Counted from the stretch's first letter, positions 1-8,433 are shown. The stretch: 64,000 nucleotides of DNA from Armatimonadota bacterium (GCA_023474015.1 JAMCYN010000165.1:29461-93460), one strand, 5' to 3'. Notes: generated by a model from the letters alone, not told the origin. Made by a program: numbers and translations.

Positions 1-153
1 GCCTGCGCCGTCGACGCGCTGATGCTTGGGGTAAACCCGTTCGACCAGCCCGGCGTGGAGGCCTATAAGACCGAGATGTTCAAGCTCCTGGGCAAGCCGG
101 GATTCAAACTCGAAGAGGGCGAAGAGCGGGAGCGCACCTACATTCAATTCTAG
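1..153 (+). CDS. pgi: Glucose-6-phosphate isomerase, C-terminal end (partial)
   Basis: Only the last 50 codons are in the window; the gene begins upstream of base 1. The visible tail contains the [12 protein letters not shown] block followed by a [13 protein letters not shown] segment, which is the characteristic C-terminal signature of bacterial glucose-6-phosphate isomerase. The enzyme interconverts glucose-6-phosphate and fructose-6-phosphate in the cytoplasm for glycolysis and gluconeogenesis. The stop codon is 12 bases before the next start (ppnP), so the two are probably co-transcribed. Assignment rests on a short but very conserved segment. Confidence 0.85.
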   Translation, partial: ACAVDALMLGVNPFDQPGVEAYKTEMFKLLGKPGFKLEEGEERERTYIQF

Positions 154-165
154 ACGAGGAACCGA

Positions 166-495
166 ATGTCCAAGAACACACCAGCACAATTCGACGGCGT
201 CAGCGTCGTCTGCAAGGCCAATGTCTACTTCGACGGCAAAGTCGTCAGCCACACCATTCTGTTCCCGGATGGCACCAAGAAGTCTCTCGGCCTGATCTAT
301 CCGGGAACCTATACGTTCAACACCGGCGCGCCGGAGAATATGGCGATCATAGCGGGCTCATGCCGGGTCAGGGTCGCGGGTGCGCCAGACTGGGTCGCCA
401 TCCCCGCTGGGGAGGCCTTCGATGTGGTCGGCAACTCGTCGTTCGAGATAGCCGTGGACGCAGAGATCGCGGAGTACGTCTGCTCGTTCGGCTGA
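166..495 (+). CDS. ppnP: Pyrimidine/purine nucleoside phosphorylase (PpnP/YaiE family)
   Basis: A 109-residue single-domain cupin. Length and motifs match the PpnP (DUF1255) family: an N-terminal KANVYFDGKVVSH segment, the LGLIYPGTYTF block, then VRVAGAPDWVAIPAGEAFDV and a C-terminal EYVCSFG. Family members cleave a range of purine and pyrimidine nucleosides with phosphate to give free base and ribose-1-phosphate in the cytoplasm. A purine-rich GACGAGGAACC precedes the ATG at a suitable distance. It lies between pgi and cobO on the same strand with short gaps, suggesting a small operon. Function is by family only. Confidence 0.88.
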   Translation: MSKNTPAQFDGVSVVCKANVYFDGKVVSHTILFPDGTKKSLGLIYPGTYTFNTGAPENMAIIAGSCRVRVAGAPDWVAIPAGEAFDVVGNSSFEIAVDAEIAEYVCSFG

Positions 496-527
496 TCTAT
501 CCAACTCTTGATCTCAACGAGGTGCGG

Positions 528-1055
528 ATGACTGGCAAACGGCGAATACTGATCTTCACCGGTAACGGTAAGGGTAAGACAACGGCCGCGATGGGAATGG
601 CGCTCAGAGCGAGCGGTCATGGTATGCGCGTGAAGATAATCCAGTTCGTGAAGGCGGATTCGTCGACCGGCGAGATAGCCGCGATAGAGCATCTGCCCGA
701 AGTGGAGATCATTCAGACCGGGCGGGGTTTTCTGCCCGAGAACTCCAGTCCCGCGATTGAAGCGCATCGCGAGGCGGCTCTAAGGGGCCTGCGAATAGCT
801 GAAGAGGCGCTGGACTCCGGCGACTACGACCTGGTCATACTAGACGAAATATGCTTCGCGGTGGCGAGGAAGCTGCTGAATGAAGAGCAGGTCGTTGCAG
901 CCGTGGAGCGAGCAAATCCTCATACGACCGTGGTAATGACCGGCAGAGGCGCAACCGATCGGCTGATCGAGATCGCGGATACTGTGACGGAGATGCGGGA
1001 GATAAAGCATGGTATGTTGGAGGGGCGGCCCGCACGGAAAGGTGTGGAGTTCTGA
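528..1055 (+). CDS. cobO: Cob(I)yrinic acid a,c-diamide adenosyltransferase (CobO/BtuR type)
   Basis: Encodes about 175 residues. Near the N-terminus is the P-loop GNGKGKTTAAMG that is diagnostic of the CobO/CobP/BtuR family, followed by VKIIQFVK and later YDLVILDEICFA, the Walker B-like region, and VVMTGRGA. These enzymes transfer the adenosyl group of ATP to cob(I)alamin-type corrinoids, making or recycling coenzyme B12. The reading frame is open further upstream, but that stretch overlaps ppnP and is not conserved, so I start at the ATG at 528, which has a purine-rich ACGAGGTG just before it. No other corrin-pathway gene is in view, so salvage is more likely than de novo synthesis (inference). 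Confidence 0.92.
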   Translation: MTGKRRILIFTGNGKGKTTAAMGMALRASGHGMRVKIIQFVKADSSTGEIAAIEHLPEVEIIQTGRGFLPENSSPAIEAHREAALRGLRIAEEALDSGDYDLVILDEICFAVARKLLNEEQVVAAVERANPHTTVVMTGRGATDRLIEIADTVTEMREIKHGMLEGRPARKGVEF

Positions 1056-1061
1056 AAACAA

Positions 1062-1091
1062 TGGCGACCCCTAAAGCTTTCGGGGTCGCCA
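1062..1091 (+). terminator. Perfect 10-bp hairpin after cobO
   Basis: TGGCGACCCC at 1062 is matched by GGGGTCGCCA ending at 1091, with a 10-base loop. It lies 6 bases after the cobO stop. There is no T-run after it, so it could be a weak terminator, an mRNA 3-prime stabiliser, or a leader structure for the small frame that starts at 1111. Confidence 0.5.
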
Positions 1092-1110
1092 CATCGAAAG
1101 GAGAGAAGGT

Positions 1111-1224
1111 ATGCTATCACATATAAGACGCAGCAAGTGCCCGATATGTTCGCCGGTTCCCGTGATTATTTTCACGAATGTTGTGGTGAGCCTATTTCCT
1201 CTCCATTCCGCTCACGAGTTTTGA
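1111..1224 (+). CDS. Possible small protein (37 residues) with a CxxC motif
   Basis: A short frame preceded by an excellent ribosome binding site (AAAGGAGAGAAGGT directly before ATG), beginning MLSHIRRSKCPICSP. The KCPIC pair resembles a zinc-knuckle half, and the rest is hydrophobic with no recognisable family. It starts 20 bases after the cobO hairpin and its last 33 bases overlap the 3-prime end of the convergent membrane-protein gene. The strong binding site is the main argument for it; the remainder could equally be a chance frame or the start of a decayed gene. Confidence 0.3.
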   Translation: MLSHIRRSKCPICSPVPVIIFTNVVVSLFPLHSAHEF

Positions 1225-1473
1225 GAACAAACCCAGTGCCAGGAACGTCGGCGCCCAGTGGCCCACAAAGATGGCGTCCTCTTTTTTCCTGAGTCCGTAA
1301 AGGATCAGAGACAGGAGTATCGAGCCCAAGGTCATCCCCAGGTAGAACGGGGATGGAGCATTCTCGGGAATCGCCATCGCCGCCTTGAGGGGACCCCTGC
1401 GTTCTTTCATCGTCTCCGCGGCCTCTTCCACCGTTTCCTTGGCCTTCTCTTTCATAGCCGTTGCTACCGTCAT
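1192..1473 (-). CDS. Small membrane protein, conserved-type hypothetical
   Basis: A 93-residue protein. The N-terminal 30 residues are charged and helical (many K/E, AKETVEEAAETMKERR). Two likely membrane segments follow, around residues 43-60 (FYLGMTLGSILLSLILYGL) and 68-85 (IFVGHWAPTFLALGLFSKLV), separated by a KKED turn. The start at 1473 is chosen because GTGGAGGTG sits just before it; the frame is open further upstream without support. No catalytic motif is visible. It may be a stress or envelope-associated small protein, but I do not recognise the family. Confidence 0.7.
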   Translation of the reverse strand: MTVATAMKEKAKETVEEAAETMKERRGPLKAAMAIPENAPSPFYLGMTLGSILLSLILYGLRKKEDAIFVGHWAPTFLALGLFSKLVSGMERK

Positions 1474-1583
1474 AAAGCACCTCCACGGGGCTAATATCGT
1501 TTCGGTATTAAAATGCCGAAACACCGCACCTCTCCGTACAACTTTCTTTACCCCGAGCCGTGCCACCGGAAAACGGGAGCCCT

Positions 1584-2324
1584 CTACGGCACGTGCGGAT
1601 CGTGCGGAGGATCGGGGAGCCCGAACCCGCGGTTGGGCTGCAAGAAACCTCGATCTATGTAGGTCGCGTAATCCCTGAACTCGTAGTTCGCGTTGATAGC
1701 CCGAACCGCGTCCGCCAGGACCTCATAATTGGCTATACCGTACCTCAATGGCGGCTCACCGCCCAGGACACGATCCGCCATGTCCAGGACCTGCCCCACT
1801 GTCCGGCCCTTGAACAACCCGAATCTGACAATGAACTTCTCCAAGTCGTAACCCGGGTGCCTCGGCATAACTCGGACATCATTGAACGCCACATTCATAG
1901 TGAGCGCGATCACTTCCCCGGCCAGCGCGCCGCCCTGCGACTGCAGCGGAGCCGGAATTCTGAAGTCCTGCGTGAAGACGAGTGGGCCGGACGGGCCGGT
2001 TCGCGGCAGGAACCGGATGAGATTGGTCAGGCCGGACCTGGAACCCTCCACGGCCATCGTTCGCGCTCCACCCACATATAACCAGTTACGACGCACGTGT
2101 CCGTAGAACGAGAAATTGTTGAAGGCGTATCGCCAACGGCTGTACATCAGGTTCTGGCCGATGGGCGAGCGCCAGTTCTCCTGAGTGAGTGTAACAGGTC
2201 TGTAACGCTGCCGGCTGTTGGCACTGTCCTGTCCGAATGCCGGCCACGTCGTGAGAAAAACGATGGCGCCAAATAGGATGGCTGTCGCCAGACACATCGT
2301 GCGCTTTCGAGACGAGTCAAGCAT
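1584..2324 (-). CDS. Secreted protein of unknown function
   Basis: 246 residues with a clear signal peptide: a basic N-terminus (SSRKR), a hydrophobic core to about residue 30 (ILFGAIVFLTTWPAFG) and a likely cleavage after AFG. The start at 2324 follows a strong ATCAGGAGGG site. The mature part is rich in aromatic and basic residues (RWRYAFNNFSFYG, NWLYVGGARTMAVEGSRSGLTN), suggesting an extracytoplasmic beta-rich protein. No domain is recognised. It ends just after the neighbouring small membrane-protein gene begins on the same strand, so the two may be co-transcribed. Confidence 0.7.
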   Translation of the reverse strand: MLDSSRKRTMCLATAILFGAIVFLTTWPAFGQDSANSRQRYRPVTLTQENWRSPIGQNLMYSRWRYAFNNFSFYGHVRRNWLYVGGARTMAVEGSRSGLTNLIRFLPRTGPSGPLVFTQDFRIPAPLQSQGGALAGEVIALTMNVAFNDVRVMPRHPGYDLEKFIVRFGLFKGRTVGQVLDMADRVLGGEPPLRYGIANYEVLADAVRAINANYEFRDYATYIDRGFLQPNRGFGLPDPPHDPHVP

Positions 2325-2482
2325 GTGAACGTTCCCTCCTGATGGCTGAATCGGTTGCACGCCATACGTACCCGCCCGGCTGCCGTCGAAAACATCAAAA
2401 TGCGGCCGAGTGTCAGGTTAGGTAACACCGCCTCGGCGGGAGCCTCGCCCTCCCTTCGGTCGCCTGTTGCCTGATTCACTCC

Positions 2483-2510
2483 TTGACCCGTCTCCACTCC
2501 TCGTGATACC
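2483..2510 (+). promoter_or_regulatory. Sigma70-type promoter for the TMTC-like gene
   Basis: TTGACC (2483-2488) and GATACC (2505-2510) are separated by 16 bases, 23 bases before the TTG start at 2534. It agrees reasonably with the -35/-10 consensus. Confidence 0.5.
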
Positions 2511-2533
2511 CTGTCCCGTGGAGGACAGCAGAG

Positions 2534-4375
2534 TTGCCCAAGGATAAGACCCGCACTCCCACGTCGCGCGACAACGCCCGGCTCGCCATCTGGCTCGCAT
2601 TACTCGTCGTGGTCGCGGTCGCTCCCTACGTTCCCTCGCTGTGGGGCCAGTTCACGCTCGACGATTGGCCGCTGATCGTGAGCGACCCGTTCGTCCACAG
2701 CCTGGCCAATGTGCCTCACGCGTTCGGAAGGGACTTCCTCCACGGCCATCTCGGAGACACCGTGCCTTACTACTATAGGCCGCTGATCACAATCTCGTTC
2801 ATGATCAACTACGCTATCTCCGGCCCGAACCCGCTGCCGTTCAGAGTCACCAACCTCCTGCTGAATACCATAGCCGTGTTGCTCGTGTTTGTGATCGGTA
2901 GGCGATTGACGAAGAGTACGGTGATCGCGGGTGTTGCCGGACTTGCTTATGCCGTACTGCCGAGCCATGCTGAGGCGGTCGCCTGGATATCCGGACGGAC
3001 CGACGTTATGGCCACCGTGTTCCTGCTGGGGAGCTTCGCCGCGTTCTGCGCCGCCTATGAGTCGATTGGCAAGTTCAACTGGCTGATGGCGGGCCTTTGT
3101 GCCTTGCTCTTCACCTGTGCGCTCTTCTCCAAGGAAAGCGGCCTCACTCTCCCGCTGCTGTTCGCGCTCTATGCATGGGTGTTCGGCGGCAAGGCACGCA
3201 AGGGCGATTTGCTCAGATGGACCGCGCTGCTCCTGCCGCCGCTGGTGGTCTATTTGGTCATGCGCCGGCACGTGGTCGGCACTGCGATGGAGCAGTATGT
3301 GTTTTTCATGCTCAGGCAGAGGCTGATGGGCATCGGAATCGCGTATGCGGCATATCTGAGAATGCTGTTCTTCCCGCAAGAGGCGCGGGTCGTGTATGAT
3401 GTCTTCCCCATCGGCATCAAGTATCCCCTCGTCGCTTTTGCCGCATGGCTGCTGCCTGTAGTATTGGTCGCACTCACGATTTGGGCGAGAAAGCGCGCGC
3501 CGCTGATCTCATTCGGGTCGATGTGGATATTCCTGGCGCTGCTTCCGGTGACGAACCTGCTTCCGACGATAGGCCCGGTACCGCAAGAGCGATTCGTATA
3601 CCTTGCGAGCGTCGGTTCGTCGCTGATATTCGGCTGGCTTGCCTGCCGCATGGTCGAGTTCAAGCCGACATCGATACGCATCTGGCCGGCGGTCAGCAGG
3701 GTCATCATCTGCTGGTTGGTTCTCTATTGCGGAGCCCTGACAGCGGGTGGCTGCCGATGCTATCAATCGAACGTGGCCTGGGCGCGCGCCGTCGGTAACA
3801 CACGGTTCGCGGCTTATAACTGCGTGGCGGGGAAGTACTTCATGCAGGCAGGTTACTATAAAGAGGCGGATGCAAGCTACAGGAAAGCTATGGCCCAGGC
3901 GAGGAAGGGCGATCTCGACGCAAGCGATTTCGTCGGCTACGCGGTGGTCAAGCGGCATCTCGGACGACCCGATCAGGCTGTCGAACTGCTGAAGACAGCC
4001 AAGACGATGTTCGGGGACACGGCCGCGATCGAGTACCATCTCGGAGTGTCATATGCGGAGGCCGGTAACATCAGGCGCGCCGCAGCCTCGTTTGTCCGTG
4101 CCACCGATATCGAGCCGAGGATGGCGTTTTCCTGGCGCAATCTCGGCAGGGCGCGCCTGGAACTGCGGGAATTCCGGGGAGCGGTGGAGGCTTACGAACG
4201 GGCGTTCTCTACTATCAAGCCCAATGTGAAGGATAGATTCGCACTCGGCCAGGCGTACCTGGGGGCGGGAACTCGCGATAAGGCCCGGCACGAGTTCGAA
4301 TACGTGGTGTCCGTTGAGCCGGATAGCGTGATCGGCAAAGAGTCAGCACGCAAGCTCAAGTCACTCGCGCGCTGA
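2534..4375 (+). CDS. TMTC-like membrane glycosyltransferase with C-terminal TPR repeats
   Basis: 613 residues. The first ~400 form about ten hydrophobic membrane helices, with the luminal-loop motif FTLDDWPLI near residue 37 and YYYRPLITISFMINY near 80, as in the TMTC/DUF1736 group of GT-C O-mannosyltransferases. The WISGRTDVMATVFLL block near residue 150 is also typical. From about residue 420 come several TPR-like helical pairs (YYKEADASYRKAMAQA, AIEYHLGVSYAEAGNIRRAAASF, AFSWRNLGRARLELREFRGAVEAYERAF). It probably glycosylates exported proteins at the cytoplasmic membrane (inference from family). The TTG start has GGAGG 8-12 bases upstream. Substrate and sugar cannot be read from the sequence. 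Confidence 0.8.
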   Translation: MPKDKTRTPTSRDNARLAIWLALLVVVAVAPYVPSLWGQFTLDDWPLIVSDPFVHSLANVPHAFGRDFLHGHLGDTVPYYYRPLITISFMINYAISGPNPLPFRVTNLLLNTIAVLLVFVIGRRLTKSTVIAGVAGLAYAVLPSHAEAVAWISGRTDVMATVFLLGSFAAFCAAYESIGKFNWLMAGLCALLFTCALFSKESGLTLPLLFALYAWVFGGKARKGDLLRWTALLLPPLVVYLVMRRHVVGTAMEQYVFFMLRQRLMGIGIAYAAYLRMLFFPQEARVVYDVFPIGIKYPLVAFAAWLLPVVLVALTIWARKRAPLISFGSMWIFLALLPVTNLLPTIGPVPQERFVYLASVGSSLIFGWLACRMVEFKPTSIRIWPAVSRVIICWLVLYCGALTAGGCRCYQSNVAWARAVGNTRFAAYNCVAGKYFMQAGYYKEADASYRKAMAQARKGDLDASDFVGYAVVKRHLGRPDQAVELLKTAKTMFGDTAAIEYHLGVSYAEAGNIRRAAASFVRATDIEPRMAFSWRNLGRARLELREFRGAVEAYERAFSTIKPNVKDRFALGQAYLGAGTRDKARHEFEYVVSVEPDSVIGKESARKLKSLAR

Positions 4376-4388
4376 CCGTTTACCCATG

Positions 4389-4898
4389 TTATTCGCTGAT
4401 TTTGAGAAGCTCCACCTCGAAGTTCAGCGTCGAGTTCGGCGGGATCTCGCCCATGTCCTGATCGCCATAGCCGAGCGGCGGCGGGACCTTTAGCTCTCTG
4501 ACGCCGCCTACCTTCATCCCCCGCAGGCCTTCGTCCCAGCCCTTGATGACGGACCCTTCGCCGACGGTGAACGAGAACGGCTCGCGGCCCGGCTTCTTGG
4601 AACTGTCGAATACCGTGCCATCATCCAGCTTGCCCGTGTAGTTGACCGTGACGGTATCCCCTTCCTTGACGGCGGGACCCGTGCCGACTTTTTTGTCCCT
4701 GTATTTCAGCCCGGACTTGGTAGTAACCCATTTTCCCGGCGCGGCGGCAGGCGCACCGGCTACGGGCATCTCGGTCTGCGTTTCGGTTTGTGGCTGGGTT
4801 TGCGTCTCTACTTCGGTCTGTGGCTCTTCTTTCTTTCCGCAGCCGATAAAGGCAAGCGCAAGCGTCAACCCGATAAGAACAACTAATGCAAGTTTCAT
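4389..4898 (-). CDS. FKBP-type peptidyl-prolyl isomerase lipoprotein
   Basis: 169 residues. The N-terminus has a lipoprotein signal peptide with lipobox AFIGC, and the mature protein starts at Cys20, followed by a Q/T/E-rich linker. The catalytic domain (about residues 62-169) carries the FKBP signatures GDTVTVNYTGKLDDGTVFDSS, FTVGEGSVIKGWDEGLRGMKVGG and YGDQDMGEIPPNSTLNFEVELL. It catalyses cis-trans isomerisation of prolyl bonds, most likely helping fold exported proteins at the outer face of a membrane. I start at 4898, preceded by AGAGAGGAAA, instead of the longer open frame. It converges on the TMTC-like gene with only 13 bases between stops. Confidence 0.93.
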   Translation of the reverse strand: MKLALVVLIGLTLALAFIGCGKKEEPQTEVETQTQPQTETQTEMPVAGAPAAAPGKWVTTKSGLKYRDKKVGTGPAVKEGDTVTVNYTGKLDDGTVFDSSKKPGREPFSFTVGEGSVIKGWDEGLRGMKVGGVRELKVPPPLGYGDQDMGEIPPNSTLNFEVELLKISE

Positions 4899-4967
4899 GG
4901 CACGATTTCCTCTCTGCGTTCTGGTGTGCATGTTAACCCCGAGCGAGCGCGGCGTCAAGCCCGCGGT

Positions 4968-4997
4968 TTGCCAAGTCGCTCGGGGCGCTGGTATAAT
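4968..4997 (+). promoter_or_regulatory. Sigma70-type promoter for argC-argJ
   Basis: TTGCCA (4968-4973), an 18-base spacer and a perfect TATAAT (4992-4997), about 40 bases before the argC start. No ARG-box-like palindrome was obvious around it. Confidence 0.65.
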
Positions 4998-5036
4998 TCA
5001 CTTGAGTCAAGGCTGATTCGAAAGGTTATGTGAGCG

Positions 5037-6089
5037 ATGATCAAGGTCGGAATAGTGGGCGCTTCGGGTTACGCCGGAGCGGAGCTGATACGGTATCTGC
5101 TGGGGCATCCTGGGGCGGAGATCACCTACCTTGCCTCGGATACATACGCAGGCAAGCATATTTCGCACGCATATCCCGGCTTTCTGGGACAGGATCTGCC
5201 TCTGTGCGAAAGGTTCGATGCCGGGAAGGCCGCTGACAAGGCCGATTTATTCTTCCTGGCGCAGGGCAACGGCAATGGGATGAAAACGGCGCCCGCCCTG
5301 ATCGAATCCGGCAAGAAGATTGTCGATGTGCCCGCCGACTTCAGGCTCAAGGACCTCTCGGTTTACAAGAAACACTACGGCATCGAACATAGCGCGCCCG
5401 AGCTGGCAGCCGAGGCGGTCTATGGCATATCCGAACTCCATCCTAAGGAGATCGCCAGGGCGAGAATAGTCGCCAATCCCGGCTGCTATGCCACCAGCGC
5501 CATACTCGCGCTCGCGCCGCTTGTAAGCCGGAAGATGATAGACCTTGAATCGCTCATCATCGACTCGAAGTCCGGCGTATCGGGAGCCGGGCGGTCGAAG
5601 ATCGAGGTGTCGGGGCTGTTCTGCGAGATCAACGAGGGCTTTAAGGCTTACGCGGTCGCCACCCACCGCCATACTCCCGAGATCGAGCAAGAGCTTTCGG
5701 CGCTTGGCGGAGAGAACGTGAACCTGAGCTTCACCCCTCACCTGATCCCGATGAACCGGGGCATCCTCACGACGGCTTATGCAAGCGCGCCTCGGGGCAA
5801 GAGCATGCCGGCGACTTCCGAGCTGATCGCGATCTACAGGGAGTTCTACGTGGGCAAGACGTTTGTAATCGTATTGGACGAAGGCAGCCAGCCCTGCACG
5901 AAAAACGTATTCGGCGCCAATTTCTGCCATATTGGATTGGTAACCGACAGTCGCACGGGCCGGGCCATAATCACGTGCGCGATAGACAACATGGGCAAGG
6001 GCGCAGCCGGGCAGGCGGTTCAGAATATGAACCTGATGTGCGGCTTGGACGAGACCACGGGGCTAATGAGCCCGGCGATTTATCCGTAG
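5037..6089 (+). CDS. argC: N-acetyl-gamma-glutamyl-phosphate reductase
   Basis: 350 residues, full length for the family. The N-terminal NADP-binding motif is GIVGASGYAGAELIRYLLGHP. The catalytic cysteine is in NPGCYATSAILALAPL near residue 150, and the substrate-binding region has SGVSGAGR and a YAVATHRHTPEIEQEL histidine segment. It reduces N-acetylglutamyl phosphate to N-acetylglutamate semialdehyde, the third step of arginine biosynthesis. It stands immediately before argJ with a 25-base gap, so the pair forms an operon driven from the promoter at 4968-4997. Confidence 0.97.
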   Translation: MIKVGIVGASGYAGAELIRYLLGHPGAEITYLASDTYAGKHISHAYPGFLGQDLPLCERFDAGKAADKADLFFLAQGNGNGMKTAPALIESGKKIVDVPADFRLKDLSVYKKHYGIEHSAPELAAEAVYGISELHPKEIARARIVANPGCYATSAILALAPLVSRKMIDLESLIIDSKSGVSGAGRSKIEVSGLFCEINEGFKAYAVATHRHTPEIEQELSALGGENVNLSFTPHLIPMNRGILTTAYASAPRGKSMPATSELIAIYREFYVGKTFVIVLDEGSQPCTKNVFGANFCHIGLVTDSRTGRAIITCAIDNMGKGAAGQAVQNMNLMCGLDETTGLMSPAIYP

Positions 6090-6114
6090 CTGAAACGATA
6101 TGGGAGCGTAGCGC

Positions 6115-7314
6115 ATGAAGCAGATTTCGGGCGCCGTGACCGCGCCGAAGGGGTTCCAGGCCGCCGGGGTGAGGTGCGGAATCAAGCAAGATGGGACCGA
6201 CCTCGCGATCGTCTATTCGGAGGTCGAGTGTTCAGTCGCGGCGGTTTTTACGAAGAACGCCTTCAAGGCCGCATCGGTGGTCCGGAACCTGGAGAAGCTG
6301 CCGGCCGGCCGCGCGCGGGCCATTGTCGCAAACAGCGGCAACGCGAACGCGTGCACGGGTGAGAAGGGCCTGAAAGATGTGGACTACATCTGCAAGTTCG
6401 CCGGTGAGCTTCTGAATGTTCCCCCGGAACAGGTCTTCAACGCGTCCACCGGCATAATCGGCGTGCCGCTTCCGATGGACAAGATCGAAATAGGCATAAT
6501 GGACGCTATAGCCGAGCTTGCGGAGGATGGCGGTGATGCGGCCTCGGTCGCCATCCTGACCACCGATACCGGCCCCAAGACCTCGGCATATGAGATCGGA
6601 ATCGGTGGCGTCCCGGTGCGGATCGGAGCGATGTGCAAGGGCGCGGGGATGATCTGCCCTAACATGGCGACGATGCTCTGCTTTGTCACAACGGACGCGG
6701 TAATCGATTCGCCGACATTGCAGAAAACACTCTCGTCGAGCGTGGAGCGCAGCCTGAACTGCCTCACGATTGATGGCGATATGAGCACAAACGACTCCGT
6801 GATCGTTCTCGCCAACGGCCAATCCGGCTGTCCCAAACTGACCGAGGGAACGGCGGACCACGACGCGTTCGCGAAGGCGCTCGATCATGTTTGCATGGAC
6901 CTCGCCCGTGCGATAGCGAAAGATGGCGAGGGTGCAACTAAATATGTCGAGGTACGCGTAATAAACGCGGAGAGCTACCAGGATGCGAAACTGGCCGCGA
7001 TGAAAATAGCCAATTCCCCGCTCGTGAAAACCGCGATCTTTGGCCAGGACCCAAACTGGGGCCGGGTGCTGTGCGCGGTCGGCGGATCGGGCGCGAAAGT
7101 GGTCCCGGAAAAGGCCTCGCTTTTCTTCGGAGATGTGAAGATAGTCGAAAATGGGGAGCCCGTGAAGCTGCGGCCCGAGGCCGCGCGAGAGCCGATGCTC
7201 GGCAAAGACCTCCGGATAACGGTGGACCTGGACCTGGGCAATGAAGAAGCGACGGTGCTCACGTGCGACTTCTCGTACGAATACGTTAAGATCAACGCCG
7301 AGTACCACACGTAG
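6115..7314 (+). CDS. argJ: Bifunctional glutamate N-acetyltransferase/ornithine acetyltransferase
   Basis: 399 residues, normal family length. It contains the autocleavage region KGAGMICPNMATML (near residue 180), where the precursor self-cleaves before the Thr to give alpha and beta chains. Other conserved blocks are ANSGNANACTG and FGQDPNWGRVLCAVGGSG. The enzyme transfers the acetyl group from N-acetylornithine to glutamate, giving cyclic arginine biosynthesis, and may also use acetyl-CoA. Its start follows GGGAGCGTAGCGC, and it is the second gene of the argCJ operon. argB and argD are not in the window. Confidence 0.97.
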   Translation: MKQISGAVTAPKGFQAAGVRCGIKQDGTDLAIVYSEVECSVAAVFTKNAFKAASVVRNLEKLPAGRARAIVANSGNANACTGEKGLKDVDYICKFAGELLNVPPEQVFNASTGIIGVPLPMDKIEIGIMDAIAELAEDGGDAASVAILTTDTGPKTSAYEIGIGGVPVRIGAMCKGAGMICPNMATMLCFVTTDAVIDSPTLQKTLSSSVERSLNCLTIDGDMSTNDSVIVLANGQSGCPKLTEGTADHDAFAKALDHVCMDLARAIAKDGEGATKYVEVRVINAESYQDAKLAAMKIANSPLVKTAIFGQDPNWGRVLCAVGGSGAKVVPEKASLFFGDVKIVENGEPVKLRPEAAREPMLGKDLRITVDLDLGNEEATVLTCDFSYEYVKINAEYHT

Positions 7315-7365
7315 ATTGCCGGTGCGCGGGATACGGCGCGGCCGGATAGTAAGGAATCCGAGCAA

Positions 7366-8163
7366 ATGAAATCCGGGCACGCTATGTTCCTGCTCATCAT
7401 CGTCGCTACTCTGGCCCATGCCTCGTGCGTAAGCGCCCAGGACACGGCATATGTCGACAACTCCGTGCTGGACGCCGCCTTCCAGGGCGCTCAGAGGATC
7501 GATCTGGCAACGAGTAAGGCCCCGTCCGTGGTCACGCTGCGGGACAAGGTCAAAATACCCCCGCCGAAGACCCTGGTGCTGGTCAAGACGTTCAAGAAAG
7601 AGTCGCTGCCGGATGTGCTGCAGCCGGCGTTTGCGAAGCCGGGAGTGATGGGCGTCACTATCAGAGGCAGGTATGTGGCAATCCTGCAAACCGAGTTTCC
7701 CAAGGAATACCAAGATGTTTTAAGCCACGAACTCGTACACGCCTACATCAGCCAGGCATCTCCGAAGCCGCTCCCATTTTGGTTCCAGGAGGGCAGCGCG
7801 GTACATTTCTCGACGGATAAGGGCTGGAGGTTTTACGGGAAGCCGTCGGACACGCAAACCGGGGTTATGGAGGGCCGCATAGTGAACCTCTCCGATACGT
7901 ACAAGCAGAAACTCCAGAGCTTTCACTTCCTCATCGAGAAGGCGGGCGACAAGAGGTTCAATGAGTGGTTCAGAGAGACGGTGATGAGCGGCAATGTGGA
8001 ACCCAGGACGCTTCTGGGGCTGCCACCCAAGGCGGATACCGAGGCACGCTTCCCTCGCAGGCCGCTCGGACTCTGGCTGGGCGCGGTGGTAGGAGTTGTG
8101 GTGCTGATCGTTGTTATCGCCGGCTTCCATACGGTTAGGCGCGAAGGCAGTTTTCCGAACTGA
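7366..8163 (+). CDS. Secreted, membrane-anchored metallopeptidase-like protein (peptidase MA type)
   Basis: 265 residues with a signal peptide (hydrophobic core MFLLIIVATLAHASCVSA). The zinc motif HELVHAY (HExxH) lies near residue 125, and a glutamate in WFQEGSAVHF about 25 residues later is the probable third zinc ligand, as in the gluzincin peptidase-MA group. A C-terminal membrane segment (LGLWLGAVVGVVVLIVVIAGF, about residues 228-250) should anchor it facing outside the cytoplasm. It probably cleaves proteins in the envelope; the substrate is unknown. AAGGAA precedes the ATG, 51 bases after argJ. A c-di-GMP riboswitch begins about 90 bases after its stop. Confidence 0.75.
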   Translation: MKSGHAMFLLIIVATLAHASCVSAQDTAYVDNSVLDAAFQGAQRIDLATSKAPSVVTLRDKVKIPPPKTLVLVKTFKKESLPDVLQPAFAKPGVMGVTIRGRYVAILQTEFPKEYQDVLSHELVHAYISQASPKPLPFWFQEGSAVHFSTDKGWRFYGKPSDTQTGVMEGRIVNLSDTYKQKLQSFHFLIEKAGDKRFNEWFRETVMSGNVEPRTLLGLPPKADTEARFPRRPLGLWLGAVVGVVVLIVVIAGFHTVRREGSFPN

Positions 8164-8254
8164 CGGAGGTTGCGGAAAAATATCTGAAAATATTTCTTTC
8201 CAAGCCCTAAAGAGGCTCGGGACTGGCGCCGATAATTTGGACTGATAACAAATA

Positions 8255-8347
8255 TTGGCGATAAAGGCAAACTCTTCGAAAGAAGGGGACGCAAAGCCTT
8301 CGGAACTACAATCCGCTTGCGGATCAGGTTGGCCGGGCTGCCGTTTC
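8255..8347 (+). ncRNA. Cyclic di-GMP-I (GEMM-I) riboswitch aptamer
   Basis: The order and content match the GEMM-I consensus closely. There is a GGCAAAC block (8266-8272), then a hairpin capped by the GAAA tetraloop (CTTCGAAAGAAG), then the invariant GGGACGCAAAGCC (8285-8297) followed by CGG, and a second hairpin ending in AGGTTGGCCGGGCTGCC (8326-8342), the tetraloop-receptor strand. Such RNAs bind cyclic di-GMP and control the downstream gene. Here that is flgM (start 8434). A hairpin followed by T6 (8348-8371) lies between aptamer and gene and is a likely expression platform. Confidence 0.93.
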
Positions 8348-8371
8348 CAAGCTTCGGGGTTTGCTTTTTTG
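8348..8371 (+). terminator. Probable riboswitch expression platform (terminator with T6)
   Basis: CAAGC (8348-8352) can pair with GTTTG (8359-8363) around a TTCGGG loop, and a CTTTTTTG run follows. The same GTTTGC strand is complementary to GCAAAC in the aptamer core, so it could switch partners with ligand binding. The pairing is short, so the on/off direction cannot be decided by eye. Confidence 0.5.
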
Positions 8372-8433
8372 TTTGTACAGGCGTAACATGGTGACAGCTC
8401 CGAGGCGTGTGGACCACACGGGAGGGCAGACAA

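Noticed and set aside
6232..7713. 493-codon open frame on the minus strand
   Set aside because: It lies antisense to argJ and the metallopeptidase gene, has the His/Arg-rich composition of a high-GC antisense frame and no recognisable motif.
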